Origin: Cronobacter dublinensis subsp. dublinensis LMG 23823
GTDB taxonomy: Bacteria > Pseudomonadota > Gammaproteobacteria > Enterobacterales > Enterobacteriaceae
Assembly: GCF_001277235.1 (NCBI RefSeq)
Contig: NZ_CP012266.1
Coordinates: forward strand, 2,790,001 to 2,854,000
Reading direction: 5' to 3'
DNA: 64,000 bases
How positions within the stretch are numbered: the first letter of the stretch is position 1; each line of letters opens with the position of its first letter. The translations under genes were made by a program, and so were the position numbers. The notes under the pieces were generated by a model, which ran no database searches, was not told where the DNA came from, and saw nothing but the letters and a program-made list of their open reading frames with translations. This document shows, piece after piece, positions 8,034 to 16,565 of the stretch.

Positions 8034-8216
8034 TCAACGACGCTCGTCGCGAGACTGTCTTTCACCGGGAAGCAATTCGTCTTCACGAAACGCCTCCCGC
8101 TGCACGCCGTAACCGTCATACCAGCGGCACTCGACCATGCCGCTGGAATAACCGGTGACAACCATGCGTTGACCGCTGTTTTTGCGCTGAACTTCATCGC
8201 TGACTAAAAAGACCAT
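8034..8216 (-). CDS. yodC: YodC family small protein
   Basis: A 60-residue protein. The central segment MVVTGYSSGMVECRWYDGYG is nearly identical to E. coli YodC (also 60 residues). It belongs to a family of small SH3-like fold proteins (DUF2158) with no known activity. A GGAGGCGGGC stretch upstream of the ATG acts as the ribosome binding site. It sits between dgcQ and yedI as in E. coli, although here no other genes intervene. Confidence 0.93.
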   Translation of the reverse strand: MVFLVSDEVQRKNSGQRMVVTGYSSGMVECRWYDGYGVQREAFREDELLPGERQSRDERR

Positions 8217-8305
8217 GCCCGCCTCCTTTATCAGTGTGAAAACATCCAGAAGATAGTCAACGCGCGCGATTTTCGCCTGTTGTCGTTAAAAAATCAGGAA
8301 TAATC

Positions 8306-9220
8306 TCAATGAGCCGGTTTACCGCGCAGGCGTCCGATAAGCGATACCGCCGCCAGCACCACAGCGCCAATGATAAAACCGAGCACCAGATTCAGCACGG
8401 TCGGCATGACCGCCGCGCCAACGCCGCCGAGGCCCTGCGCCCAGTGTTCGATAGCGTGATGCAGCGGCGCGACGCCATGCACCACAATGCCGCCGCCCAC
8501 GAGGAACATCGCGATGGTGCCGAGCACCGACAGCGCTTTCATCAGCCACGGCGCCGTGACCAGCAGCCCTTTGCCGACGCCGCGCGCCAGCACCGAGCGC
8601 TTGTCCGCGAGCCAGTAGCCCATATCGTCGAGCTTCACGATAACGCCAACGATACCGTAGACGCCAAGCGTCACCAGAATAGCGATGCCGCTTAGCACCA
8701 GCACCTGGTTTATCAGCGGGGCTTCCGCCACGATACCAAGCGTGATGGCGACGATTTCCGCCGACAGGATAAAGTCCGTCCGCACCGCGCCTTTGACTTT
8801 ATCGCGCTCATAGACTTTCGGATCCTGCTTCGCGATAGCGTCGAGACGCTGCTGTTTCTGCTCCGGCGTCTCTTTGTGTTTGCGCGCGTGCAGGCTGTGC
8901 AGCACTTTCTCCACGCCTTCGAAACACAAAAACGCGCCGCCGACCATCAGCAGCGGCGTAATCGCCCAGGGCGCGAAGGCGCTGATGATGAGCGCCAGCG
9001 GCACAAGAATCACTTTATTGAGCAGCGAGCCTTTCGCCACCGCCCAGACCACGGGCAGCTCGCGGTTGGCGCGCACGCCGGTGACCTGCTGCGCGTTAAG
9101 AGAAAGATCGTCGCCCAGCACCCCTGCGGTCTTTTTTGCCGCGAGTTTTCCCATCATTGAGATATCGTCAAGTAAAGTGGCGATATCATCCAGCAGCGTT
9201 AACAAACTACTTCCGGCCAA
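8306..9220 (-). CDS. yedI: Inner membrane protein YedI (DUF808)
   Basis: The 304-residue DUF808 membrane protein is collinear with E. coli YedI (305 residues). The family N-terminus AGSSLLTLLDDIATLLDDI is preceded by a TTG start codon, with GAAGGA about eight bases upstream. It has around five to six hydrophobic segments; the last, at about 270-292, is VLNLVLGFIIGAVVLAAV. Function is unknown. It is transcribed divergently from yedA. Confidence 0.93.
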   Translation of the reverse strand: MAGSSLLTLLDDIATLLDDISMMGKLAAKKTAGVLGDDLSLNAQQVTGVRANRELPVVWAVAKGSLLNKVILVPLALIISAFAPWAITPLLMVGGAFLCFEGVEKVLHSLHARKHKETPEQKQQRLDAIAKQDPKVYERDKVKGAVRTDFILSAEIVAITLGIVAEAPLINQVLVLSGIAILVTLGVYGIVGVIVKLDDMGYWLADKRSVLARGVGKGLLVTAPWLMKALSVLGTIAMFLVGGGIVVHGVAPLHHAIEHWAQGLGGVGAAVMPTVLNLVLGFIIGAVVLAAVSLIGRLRGKPAH

Positions 9221-9398
9221 AATTTCATTCCTTCGTGTTGTGATTCTGGAGTGTTAAGTATGGAGCAAAAGCCTGGGCCCTGAAACTACCACCTTCTGTC
9301 AACGCAAAATTAACTTAAGCGAAACAATTAAAAACCTCGCCTCTGCAATAATTTTAGCGTTCACTATAAGCGTTCTTTATTTCATGTCGTGAGGGAGT

Positions 9399-10310
9399 AT
9401 GCGTTTCGGTCGAGTTCTGCCACTGTTGGGCGCCCTGTTCGCGCTGTATATCATCTGGGGTTCCACCTATTTTGCGATTGCCGTCGGCGTGAAAAGCTGG
9501 CCGCCGTTTATGATGGCAGGCGTGCGCTTTCTCTGCGCGGGCGTGCTGCTGTTGAGTTTCCTGCTACTGACCGGCCATAAACTTCCGGCGCGTCGCCCGC
9601 TGCTGAACGCGGCGCTGATTGGCGTGCTACTGCTCTCGGTGGGCAACGGCTTTGTGACGGTCGCCGAACATCAGCACGTGCCCTCGGGGATCGCCGCGGT
9701 GATGGTCGCGACCGTGCCGCTGTTCGCGCTCATGTTCAGCCGCGTTTTCGGCATTCAGACCCGCAAGCTGGAGTGGCTCGGCGTCGCCATCGGTCTGGCG
9801 GGCATTGTGCTGTTAAACAGCGGCGGCAATCTCAGCGGCAACCCATGGGGCGCGCTGCTGATTCTGATTGGCTCGTTAAGCTGGGCGTTTGGGTCAGTCT
9901 ACGGTTCACGCATTGAACTGCCTGTCGGGATGATGGCGGGCGCGATTGAGATGCTCGCGGCGGGCCTGGTGCTGATGGTAGCGTCGCTCTTCACCGGCGA
10001 GCGGCTGACCGCGATGCCCGATCTTTCCGGCTTTCTGGCGGTGGGTTATCTGGCGCTCTTCGGCTCGGTTATCGCCATCAGCGCCTATATGTATCTTATC
10101 CGTAACGTCTCGCCCGCGGTCGCGACCAGCTATGCCTACGTCAACCCGGTGGTGGCGGTGCTGCTCGGCACTGGCTTTGGCGGCGAGAGTCTCTCATCGG
10201 TGGAATGGATTGCGCTTGGCGTGATTATTCTGGCGGTGCTGCTGGTGACGCTCGGTAAATATCTGCTGCCGGCCAAACCGGTGGTGGCGCCCTGCCCCGT
10301 CGAGAAGTAA
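9399..10310 (+). CDS. yedA: EamA/DMT-family transporter YedA
   Basis: The 303-residue protein has about ten hydrophobic segments arranged as two EamA repeats, as in drug/metabolite transporter family members. The first helix carries the typical IWGSTYFAI motif, and the C-terminal half repeats the SYAYVNPVVAVLLG signature. It matches E. coli YedA (306 residues) in length and position. The substrate is not established. Its stop is three bases from the vsr stop (convergent). Confidence 0.92.
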   Translation: MRFGRVLPLLGALFALYIIWGSTYFAIAVGVKSWPPFMMAGVRFLCAGVLLLSFLLLTGHKLPARRPLLNAALIGVLLLSVGNGFVTVAEHQHVPSGIAAVMVATVPLFALMFSRVFGIQTRKLEWLGVAIGLAGIVLLNSGGNLSGNPWGALLILIGSLSWAFGSVYGSRIELPVGMMAGAIEMLAAGLVLMVASLFTGERLTAMPDLSGFLAVGYLALFGSVIAISAYMYLIRNVSPAVATSYAYVNPVVAVLLGTGFGGESLSSVEWIALGVIILAVLLVTLGKYLLPAKPVVAPCPVEK

Positions 10311-10313
10311 CGC

Positions 10314-10811
10314 TTAACCGGCGGGCGGCGTGGGCCGCTCGTCGTCCCCGCCGTGAATGCCCTGAAAATCGATCTGCGCCTGCGCCCCGCCGCTGCAAAT
10401 CCACTCTTCCAGCCGCTCGGCAAGCGCCGTGTCCGACAGCTTCTCGCGTCCTCGTAACGCGCACTCCCAGACCAGTAGCACGCGCCAGCCATCAGCCCGC
10501 AGCGTCGCCACATCGCGCTTATCGCGCGTCACGTTTTTGCCGATTTTATCGAGCCAGAATTCGGTGCGGGTGGCGGGCACTTTGAAGAGATAACAGTGGT
10601 GATGGTGCCAGAAACAGCCGTGGGTGAAGATAACGCAGCGGTAGTCGTCGAGGACGAAATCCGGACGCCCGGCGAGCGCGGCGTCCTGTACGCGAAAGGT
10701 AAACCCCAGCTCCGTGAGCAGCGCGCCGAGCCGCTTCTCGATGGCGGTATCGCGGGTGCCGATAGCGCGCATATTTTTACTGCGAATGGCTTTGCTATGA
10801 ACGTCCGCCAT
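10314..10811 (-). CDS. vsr: Very short patch repair endonuclease Vsr
   Basis: Vsr nicks 5' of T in T:G mismatches created when Dcm-made 5-methylcytosine deaminates. The 165-residue protein has the RPDFVLDDYRCVIFTHGCFWHHHHC core (residues about 45-70) with the catalytic Asp and zinc/magnesium ligands, and the C-terminal WECALRGREKL motif. The start is ATG 10811 (MADVHSKA-RSKNMRAI), inside the end of dcm. This 17-base overlap is also typical of E. coli. The C-terminus extends about ten residues past the E. coli end. Confidence 0.97.
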   Translation of the reverse strand: MADVHSKAIRSKNMRAIGTRDTAIEKRLGALLTELGFTFRVQDAALAGRPDFVLDDYRCVIFTHGCFWHHHHCYLFKVPATRTEFWLDKIGKNVTRDKRDVATLRADGWRVLLVWECALRGREKLSDTALAERLEEWICSGGAQAQIDFQGIHGGDDERPTPPAG

Positions 10812-12228
10812 CGGTTTTCTCCTGTCGCAGGCGCACCGCCTGTGCGATACGCGGGCGAAGAAGCTGGGCGACCGCCGCGAACGCGGGCACCACGACCGAG
10901 TTGCCGAACTGGCGATAGGCCTGGGTATCGGAGACGGGAATACGAAACGCGTGGCCCTGCGGAGATTCAAAGCCCATCAGACGCGCGCACTCACGGGGCG
11001 TCAGGCGGCGCGGGCGGCGCTGCTGGTTGGTGGCATCGTCGAAATCTTTCTCGCCGAGCGCTTTATCCCAGCCGCGATCGACCAGAATTTCCGCGCCGTC
11101 CTTGTAATAGCGCGCCGAGAGCGTGCGCGCCACGCTGGACGGGTTCTGCGGGTTTACCAGCCCATAACCGAAGCCGTTGCCCTTCGCCTGATGCTTCTGC
11201 GCGTAGCGGTAGAGGTATTTCCACAGCGTCGGCGTCAGCACGTAGCGGGCGTCCACGGTCGGGTCGAGCAGCTCGCCAAACGCCGGACGCCGCGCCGGGT
11301 AAAATTCCGGCAGCGCGCGCAGGGTAAAACCCGCGTGCAGGTTAAGATCGCGGCGAAAGCCCACCAGCACGATGCGCTCGCGGTGCTGAGGCAGAAAGTG
11401 TTTACCGTCGATGATTTTCGGATCGTCCGGGCCCATTTCGGCGGCGTCCGCCACTTCATAACCCAGCTCATCGAGCGTCTGCATAATGATGCGAAAGGTG
11501 TTGCCCTTGTCGTGGCTCTTGAGGTTTTTCACATTTTCGAGCACGAAAATCGCGGGCTGACGCGCGGCGATAATGCGCACCACGTCGAAAAACAGCGTGC
11601 CCTGGGTTTCGCAGGCGAAGCCGTGCGCGCGGCCCAGCGCGTTTTTCTTCGAGACGCCCGCCAGCGAAAACGGCTGGCACGGAAAGCCCGCCAGCAGGAC
11701 GTCATGCTGCGGGATTTGCGCGCGGATATGCTCGGCGGCGGCCTCGTCGCTGATGTCGGGACGGTGGCTTAACGTTACGTCGCGGATGTCTTCATTGAAT
11801 TGATGCTGCTGCGGGTCGCAATACCAGTTGGCTTTGTAGGTGCGTACCGCGTGTTTGTTCCACTCGCTGGTAAAGACGCACTGGCCGCCCGCGGCTTCAA
11901 AACCGCTGCGAATGCCGCCGATACCGGCGAAAAGATCGATAAAGCGAAAGGCGTAGTGCGGATGATGGCGCGGCGGCACAGGGAGCAGCGACAGAAGGCG
12001 GCGATATTCGCCAGGGCCGAGGCGCGCGCCGTCAGGATTGAGCTGCTGGCGTTTCAGCCGGGCGCGGCTCCAGCGCTTCTCGCCGACGTCGTTTAACATC
12101 GCCACCAGCGTTTTGGTGTCGTAAATCTCCAGCACTTTTAGCAGCAGCGCGTGTGCGCTCAGCGCAGGGGCGGCGTCATTCACCGCGCCCGTCAGTACAT
12201 CCTCAATAACCGAGTGATTTTCGAACAT
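10795..12228 (-). CDS. dcm: DNA cytosine methyltransferase Dcm
   Basis: Dcm is an orphan C5 methylase that modifies the inner C of CCWGG. The 477-residue protein (E. coli 472) has the AdoMet motif FIDLFAGIGGIRSGF near residue 88, the catalytic Pro-Cys loop GFPCQPFSLAGVS, the ENVKNLKSHD motif, and the C-terminal QFGNSVVVP motif. The start is put at ATG 12228 (MFENHSV), near the family N-terminus; the open frame to 12270 would add 14 residues. It is cotranscribed with vsr. Confidence 0.97.
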   Translation of the reverse strand: MFENHSVIEDVLTGAVNDAAPALSAHALLLKVLEIYDTKTLVAMLNDVGEKRWSRARLKRQQLNPDGARLGPGEYRRLLSLLPVPPRHHPHYAFRFIDLFAGIGGIRSGFEAAGGQCVFTSEWNKHAVRTYKANWYCDPQQHQFNEDIRDVTLSHRPDISDEAAAEHIRAQIPQHDVLLAGFPCQPFSLAGVSKKNALGRAHGFACETQGTLFFDVVRIIAARQPAIFVLENVKNLKSHDKGNTFRIIMQTLDELGYEVADAAEMGPDDPKIIDGKHFLPQHRERIVLVGFRRDLNLHAGFTLRALPEFYPARRPAFGELLDPTVDARYVLTPTLWKYLYRYAQKHQAKGNGFGYGLVNPQNPSSVARTLSARYYKDGAEILVDRGWDKALGEKDFDDATNQQRRPRRLTPRECARLMGFESPQGHAFRIPVSDTQAYRQFGNSVVVPAFAAVAQLLRPRIAQAVRLRQEKTDGGRS

Positions 12229-12288
12229 TGCGTTAGCCAAACAGATCCGATATCTGACAGAGTAACACACTTTGGAGCGGGGCTGCGG

Positions 12289-12987
12289 CTAAGGCGTCAC
12301 CTGAATAAAGCGGCGCAGCACCGCCTCGTCAAGCTGGCAGTAGTCGCCTTTTAGCTCCGCGCAGAGCTTCGCCATATAGTGAACAAGAAAATCGGCGTTG
12401 TGACGCGCAAGCGCCCTGCCCGCCTCGGTTTGCATGGTGCCCGGCAACGTCAGCAACTTTTTCTGGAAGTGATCGAGCGCCCAGGCGGTGTCGTCGAGTT
12501 CACGCTCGCAGGCGAGCGGATCGTCGCTGTCAAACAGCGCCCGGCCAAGGGCGCCTGAGACATAAAAGACGCGCGCGAGACCAATCGCGCCCAGCGACTC
12601 CAGCCGGTCGGCGTCCTGCACGATTTTCGCCTCCAGCGTCTCGGGCGTGATGCCTGCGCTGAAGCTGTGCGCCCGCACCGCGTGGGCCACAGCGTCATAC
12701 TCCTCGCGCGGGAAATCGGGAAAATGGGTTTCCAGAATGCGCAGCGTCTCCTGGGCCGCCAGCGTCGAGGCCAGAGGGCGCTGCGGGTGGTTTTTCGGCA
12801 GGTTGACGATATCGTGGAAATAACAGGCGGTCAGGACCACAAGGCGGTTGGCTTCACTGCCCGCCATGATCTGCTGGGCCGTTTTCCAGACGCGGCGAAA
12901 ATGCGCGACATCATGGGCTTTATCATCCTGATTCCAGCTGTGATGCAGCCACGCTTCAAAACGCTGCTGCCAGTGGGTTAGCGACAT
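12289..12987 (-). CDS. yedJ: HD-domain phosphohydrolase YedJ
   Basis: A 232-residue HD-superfamily protein (E. coli YedJ 231). The metal-binding HD residues are in HDVAHFRRVW (about 26-35), CYFHDIVNLPKNHPQR (about 58-73), AHSFSA, and the QDADRLESLGAIG motif (about 125-137). Members of this family act on nucleotides or related phosphoesters; the substrate here is unknown. ATG 12987 is chosen because it matches the family start and has AAGGAG nearby. Confidence 0.93.
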   Translation of the reverse strand: MSLTHWQQRFEAWLHHSWNQDDKAHDVAHFRRVWKTAQQIMAGSEANRLVVLTACYFHDIVNLPKNHPQRPLASTLAAQETLRILETHFPDFPREEYDAVAHAVRAHSFSAGITPETLEAKIVQDADRLESLGAIGLARVFYVSGALGRALFDSDDPLACERELDDTAWALDHFQKKLLTLPGTMQTEAGRALARHNADFLVHYMAKLCAELKGDYCQLDEAVLRRFIQVTP

Positions 12988-13596
12988 AGAGACTCCTTTT
13001 GCGCAGGACACCGGATGTGTTTCTGTAATGCAGATCACAAAATTAGCATGGTTTGCGGACATTTGCGCGCCACGACCACTGTTAAGTGCCGTGATGCATC
13101 TTTACCGGTTAACGATGGCATAAATTAACGCAAGTAAAATGACAGTGGTGTCTTCTCTTTTTATGGCGCGAATATTCTTTTATTACGCGCGACGAGGATA
13201 TTTATCCGCTTTCGCACCGATGCCTTTTCTGAAAAACAGTTATCGCCGCAATAGTTCAACAGGTAATTATTTCCCCGCCTTTGAAGATATAAATAATCGC
13301 ATTACGCCTCCGTGGGGAATTTTTAAACGCAGACGCCGCGCGCATTTTTGCGAGAAAACGTGGAAAAAGCGTTTCCATTGCAAATGCCATTCTGGCCCTA
13401 AATCATTCACCATAATAATCTTCAATAAGATTAAATAGCTCTCGCATATTATTTAAAAAGAATACACCACAACGCGGGAAAATAATTTTTGTGACGTTTT
13501 TTCATTCTGCTAATATGCGTGCCGCGGATAACGCTCCGCCACGTCATTGATTTACACCATTCATTGATATTATTTATGACGATAAGGAAATTGATA
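12988..13596. other. AT-rich porin upstream region with no recognised gene
   Basis: This 609-base gap between yedJ and the porin is clearly more AT-rich than the flanks, especially from 13120 on. The only open frame of note (13139-13438, 99 codons) has no ribosome binding site or recognisable family and I do not call it. The end of the region presumably holds the porin promoter and leader. I could not identify OmpR sites or a small RNA by eye. Confidence 0.5.
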
Positions 13597-14721
13597 ATGA
13601 AAAGAAAAGTACTGGCTCTTGTTGTACCCGCATTATTGATAGCAGGCGCTGCCAATGCGGCAGAAATTTATAATAAAGACGGTAATAAACTCGATCTGTT
13701 CGGCAAAGTCGATGCGCGTCATACTTTTTCCGATAATCCAGGCGACGATGGCGACGGCACCTATCTGGAATTCGGCTTTAAAGGCGAAACCCAAATCAGC
13801 AAGGATCTCACTGGCTATGGCATGTGGAACTATAAAATCATGGCCAACAGCGCTGAGGACAGCAACACGTCCTATAACAAACTGGCGTTTGCCGGTCTGA
13901 AATATGGCGATTACGGCTCTTTCGATTATGGCCGTAACTACGGCGTGATTTATGACGTCGAAGCCTGGACCGATATGCTGCCGGTGTTCGGCGGCGACTC
14001 CTACACCTACAGCGATAACTACATGGTCGGGCGCGGCAACGGCATGGCGACCTATCGCAACACCGATTTCTTCGGCCTCGTGGACGGCCTGAACTTCGCG
14101 CTGCAATACCAGGGCAATAACGAAGATGACGGCAACGGCAACGAAGGCACCGCCAGCGGTCAGGGCATCCAGAGCCAGAACGGCGACGGCTTCGGTCTGT
14201 CCACCAGCTACGATTTCGGCATGGGCTTTAGCGCGTCCGCCGCTTACTCGACAGCCGATCGTACGACGAAGCAGGTTAATTACGGCCGTGGCGATTCCAT
14301 CGTCGCAGGCGGCGATCGCGCCGACGCGTGGGCGACCGGTCTGAAATATGACGCTAACGATATTTATCTGGCCGCGACCTATGCCGAAACCCGCAACATG
14401 ACACCGTACGGCGACAGCGTCGGCATCGCCAACAAAACGCAGAACATCGAAATCGTCGCGCAGTACCAGTTCGATTTCGGCCTGCGTCCGTCGCTGGCGT
14501 ATCTGCAATCCCGTGGCAAAGATCTTTGGTACGCCGGTAAGTACCAGGATAACGATCTGGTGAAATACGCGGATGTGGGTGCCAGCTGGTATCTCAATAA
14601 AAACTTCCTCACCTACGTCGATTACAAAATCAACCTGCTGGATGAAGACGACAGCTTCTATAAAGACAACGGCATCGCCACCGATGACATCGTCGGCATT
14701 GGCATGGTGTATCAGTTCTAA
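13597..14721 (+). CDS. General outer-membrane porin (OmpC/OmpF/OmpS superfamily)
   Basis: A 374-residue trimeric 16-strand beta-barrel porin precursor. The signal peptide is residues 1-21 (MKRKVLALVVPALLIAGAANA), and the mature start AEIYNKDGNKLDLFGKVDA is classical. The loop-3 constriction motif (LPVFGGDSYTYSDNYMVGR) and the terminal Phe (GMVYQF) needed for BAM insertion are present. In E. coli the corresponding place after yedJ holds the broken porin gene yedS. This copy is intact, so it is likely an OmpS1/YedS-type orthologue, though I cannot assign it firmly by eye. The start is ATG 13597 after AAGGAAA. Confidence 0.93.
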   Translation: MKRKVLALVVPALLIAGAANAAEIYNKDGNKLDLFGKVDARHTFSDNPGDDGDGTYLEFGFKGETQISKDLTGYGMWNYKIMANSAEDSNTSYNKLAFAGLKYGDYGSFDYGRNYGVIYDVEAWTDMLPVFGGDSYTYSDNYMVGRGNGMATYRNTDFFGLVDGLNFALQYQGNNEDDGNGNEGTASGQGIQSQNGDGFGLSTSYDFGMGFSASAAYSTADRTTKQVNYGRGDSIVAGGDRADAWATGLKYDANDIYLAATYAETRNMTPYGDSVGIANKTQNIEIVAQYQFDFGLRPSLAYLQSRGKDLWYAGKYQDNDLVKYADVGASWYLNKNFLTYVDYKINLLDEDDSFYKDNGIATDDIVGIGMVYQF

Positions 14722-14739
14722 TCTGCTTCTGTCCTTTCC

Positions 14740-14767
14740 GGCCCGCCACGTGCGGGCCTTTTTTTAT
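14740..14767 (+). terminator. Porin gene terminator
   Basis: GGCCCGC-CACGT-GCGGGCC forms a perfect 7-bp stem followed by seven Ts, 18 bases after the porin stop. Confidence 0.92.
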
Positions 14768-14840
14768 TTCACGGCTTCTTTACGCGCGCCTTCACTCTCC
14801 TCTTTACCGGATGACAGCCGGGCGCTATAGTGTGCCAGGA

Positions 14841-14856
14841 CTGTATATATATCCAT
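14841..14856 (+). promoter_or_regulatory. LexA-like SOS box (imperfect)
   Basis: CTGTATATATATCCAT matches the LexA consensus CTG-(TA)5-CAG except at the last half-site (CAT for CAG). It sits 15 bases before the ribosome binding site of the DinI-like gene. Placement and left half-site suggest SOS control, probably weak. Confidence 0.55.
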
Positions 14857-14871
14857 ACTGTGGAGTTTTCC

Positions 14872-15111
14872 ATGTTTGTTGAACTGGTTTATGACAAACG
14901 CAATGTCGCAGGCTTGCCCGGCGCGAGCGACATTATTCTGGCCGAGCTGACCCGCCGCGTGCATCGCATCTTCCCGGATGCCGACGTGCGCGTGAAGCCG
15001 ATGCAGACGAACGGGCTGAATTCCGACGCCAATAAGAACGATCGTGAAAAGCTTAACCGGATGCTGGAAGAGATGTTCGACGAAGCCGATATGTGGCTGG
15101 TTAACGAATAA
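14872..15111 (+). CDS. DinI/MsgA-like small protein
   Basis: A 79-residue DinI-family protein. It shares with DinI and Salmonella MsgA the FVELVYDKRN start, the central LTRRVHRIFPDADVRVK segment and the acidic C-terminal helix LEEMFDEADMWL. DinI stabilises RecA filaments and modulates the SOS response. MsgA is the closer match in length and wording, and its molecular role is less clear. The start is ATG 14872 after TGGAG; a longer upstream frame is unsupported. The LexA-like box upstream agrees with SOS linkage. Confidence 0.88.
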   Translation: MFVELVYDKRNVAGLPGASDIILAELTRRVHRIFPDADVRVKPMQTNGLNSDANKNDREKLNRMLEEMFDEADMWLVNE

Positions 15112-15123
15112 GCGCCATAAAAA

Positions 15124-15146
15124 GCCCGCCCGTCGCGGGTTTTTTA
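15124..15146 (+). terminator. Terminator after the DinI-like gene
   Basis: The CCCGC...GCGGG stem is followed by seven Ts, 13 bases after the stop codon. Confidence 0.8.
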
Positions 15147-15156
15147 TTCCCTGCGG

Positions 15157-16416
15157 TCAGTCGCATTGCGCCAGTAGCTGCTGGTTATAGCGGTACGCGA
15201 GACACACTAGCTGCTGGCTGACCACGCCCGCGCGATGATATCCCCACCGCGCGGTCACCGGCTGGCGGCCGAGCCACCCGATAAACGCCGTACAGGCTGC
15301 AAGCGAGATGGTGGAGGTATCGCCGACATACTCCTCGCCGGTCAGCATACCGATCATCTTGCGCGTCGCGCCGTTTTCCCACTGCTGCCACAGATTGTTC
15401 CACCAGCCAATACGCCAGCTTCCGCGGTGGATATAGGTCCCGCCTGCCGCCGTCTCATCAAGCGCCTCTTCCACCACAAACCGCAGTTGCGTTTTACCGG
15501 CGCTCACCTGTGACGCCCATGCCGTGATCGCCGCCCCGCGCAGCACGCACTCGTGCGCGAGGCTGTGCGATATCACCGCCGGGAACCGCCTTCGCAGCCA
15601 CTGAAAATGACCGTGAATGACAACGGACGGACGCAGCAGCGCGCCCGGATCGTTGCGGCACAGCGCAGCGTCGCCATAGCGGATGTCGTCAAACTGGCTG
15701 CGGCGCATAAACAGCGCCTCCTGCTCCCTGACGCGTTGCTCGCCGCAAAGCGTTAATGTCGCGCGGTCCGCGTCGTCGCCGTGGTAACGCAGCGCGTCAT
15801 GCGGCTTCCAGGCGCAATAGCTGGAGGAGAGTTGCAACACCTGGCCGGTCACGATATCCGCGCTCAGCACCACATACAGCGGTTGCTGCGGATGTTCGCC
15901 CAGCACCGGCACGGTAAATGTCTGCGTGGCGATATGGGCGACGCGCCCGGCGTGCGCAACCAGCCGCGCCTCGCACCAGGCCGCCGCCTGCGCCAGCGTG
16001 CGGTAGCTGGCGCGATCGCATCCGGCCTCACCGCGTGCCAGCGCCTTAAGGTATGTCTGGATCTTCAGGCGCGCGTTATCGCCCGGCAGCCAGGGCGTGA
16101 AAATCTTCCGGCATGCGCAGCATTGCAGGCGCGGGTGGCCGGTCTGCGTCACGCCGTAGCGGATGGTCTCTGGCGACGCGCAGTGCGGGCACCCCGCCCC
16201 GCTGTGTTTTAACTTTTGCGCCAGAAAGCGCCTGAACCAGCCGTTAAACAGCGGCTCATTAAAAAGCGGCGGCAGGCTGCCGCAGCGCGCGCAGTGCAAC
16301 GCCGGATACCCGAGCCGATAGACGGGCTGCTGATAATCCGGCGCGTCCGGCACGCCTAAATTCGGGCATGCCCAGCTTTTACAGACATTCAGCCTCACCA
16401 GCAATCCTGCCGTCAT
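15157..16416 (-). CDS. Zinc-ribbon protein with IS1-transposase-like N-terminus, function unknown
   Basis: A 419-residue protein I cannot name. Three Cys-rich segments lie near the N-terminus: C12-x4-C17, CARC (about 43-46), and a CPHC ... CCAC pair (about 76-100) in the layout CPxC-(S)-x-RYGxxxxGxxRxxCxxCxxxFT. That last layout is the zinc ribbon seen in IS1 InsA and related transposases. The remainder (about 130-419) has a VVLSADIVTGQVLQL strand and Trp-rich segments but no DDE set I can assign. There are no flanking inverted repeats or target duplications that I can see, so it looks like a stand-alone or domesticated gene. It might instead be a DNA-binding regulator. Confidence 0.6.
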   Translation of the reverse strand: MTAGLLVRLNVCKSWACPNLGVPDAPDYQQPVYRLGYPALHCARCGSLPPLFNEPLFNGWFRRFLAQKLKHSGAGCPHCASPETIRYGVTQTGHPRLQCCACRKIFTPWLPGDNARLKIQTYLKALARGEAGCDRASYRTLAQAAAWCEARLVAHAGRVAHIATQTFTVPVLGEHPQQPLYVVLSADIVTGQVLQLSSSYCAWKPHDALRYHGDDADRATLTLCGEQRVREQEALFMRRSQFDDIRYGDAALCRNDPGALLRPSVVIHGHFQWLRRRFPAVISHSLAHECVLRGAAITAWASQVSAGKTQLRFVVEEALDETAAGGTYIHRGSWRIGWWNNLWQQWENGATRKMIGMLTGEEYVGDTSTISLAACTAFIGWLGRQPVTARWGYHRAGVVSQQLVCLAYRYNQQLLAQCD

Positions 16417-16565
16417 TTCCCTTACCCACTTATTTTGTCAGTTGCCGCATTCTGGAAAGCCCGGCGAAAACGGTTTGTGCGAGGTATCACAAAAGCCCAC
16501 CGACGCGCGGAAAAAAATAGCCCGGCACGATGACACTTCCCTTGCGTTATTAAGGAGCAATAACG

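Noticed and set aside
13139..13438. 99-codon open frame upstream of the porin
   Set aside because: No ribosome binding site, odd composition (runs of Arg, Lys and aromatic residues), no family resemblance, and it lies in an AT-rich regulatory gap.
12988..13596. RseX-like small RNA gene
   Set aside because: E. coli carries rseX near yedS at this locus, but I could not recognise its sequence or a clear Rho-independent terminator here.
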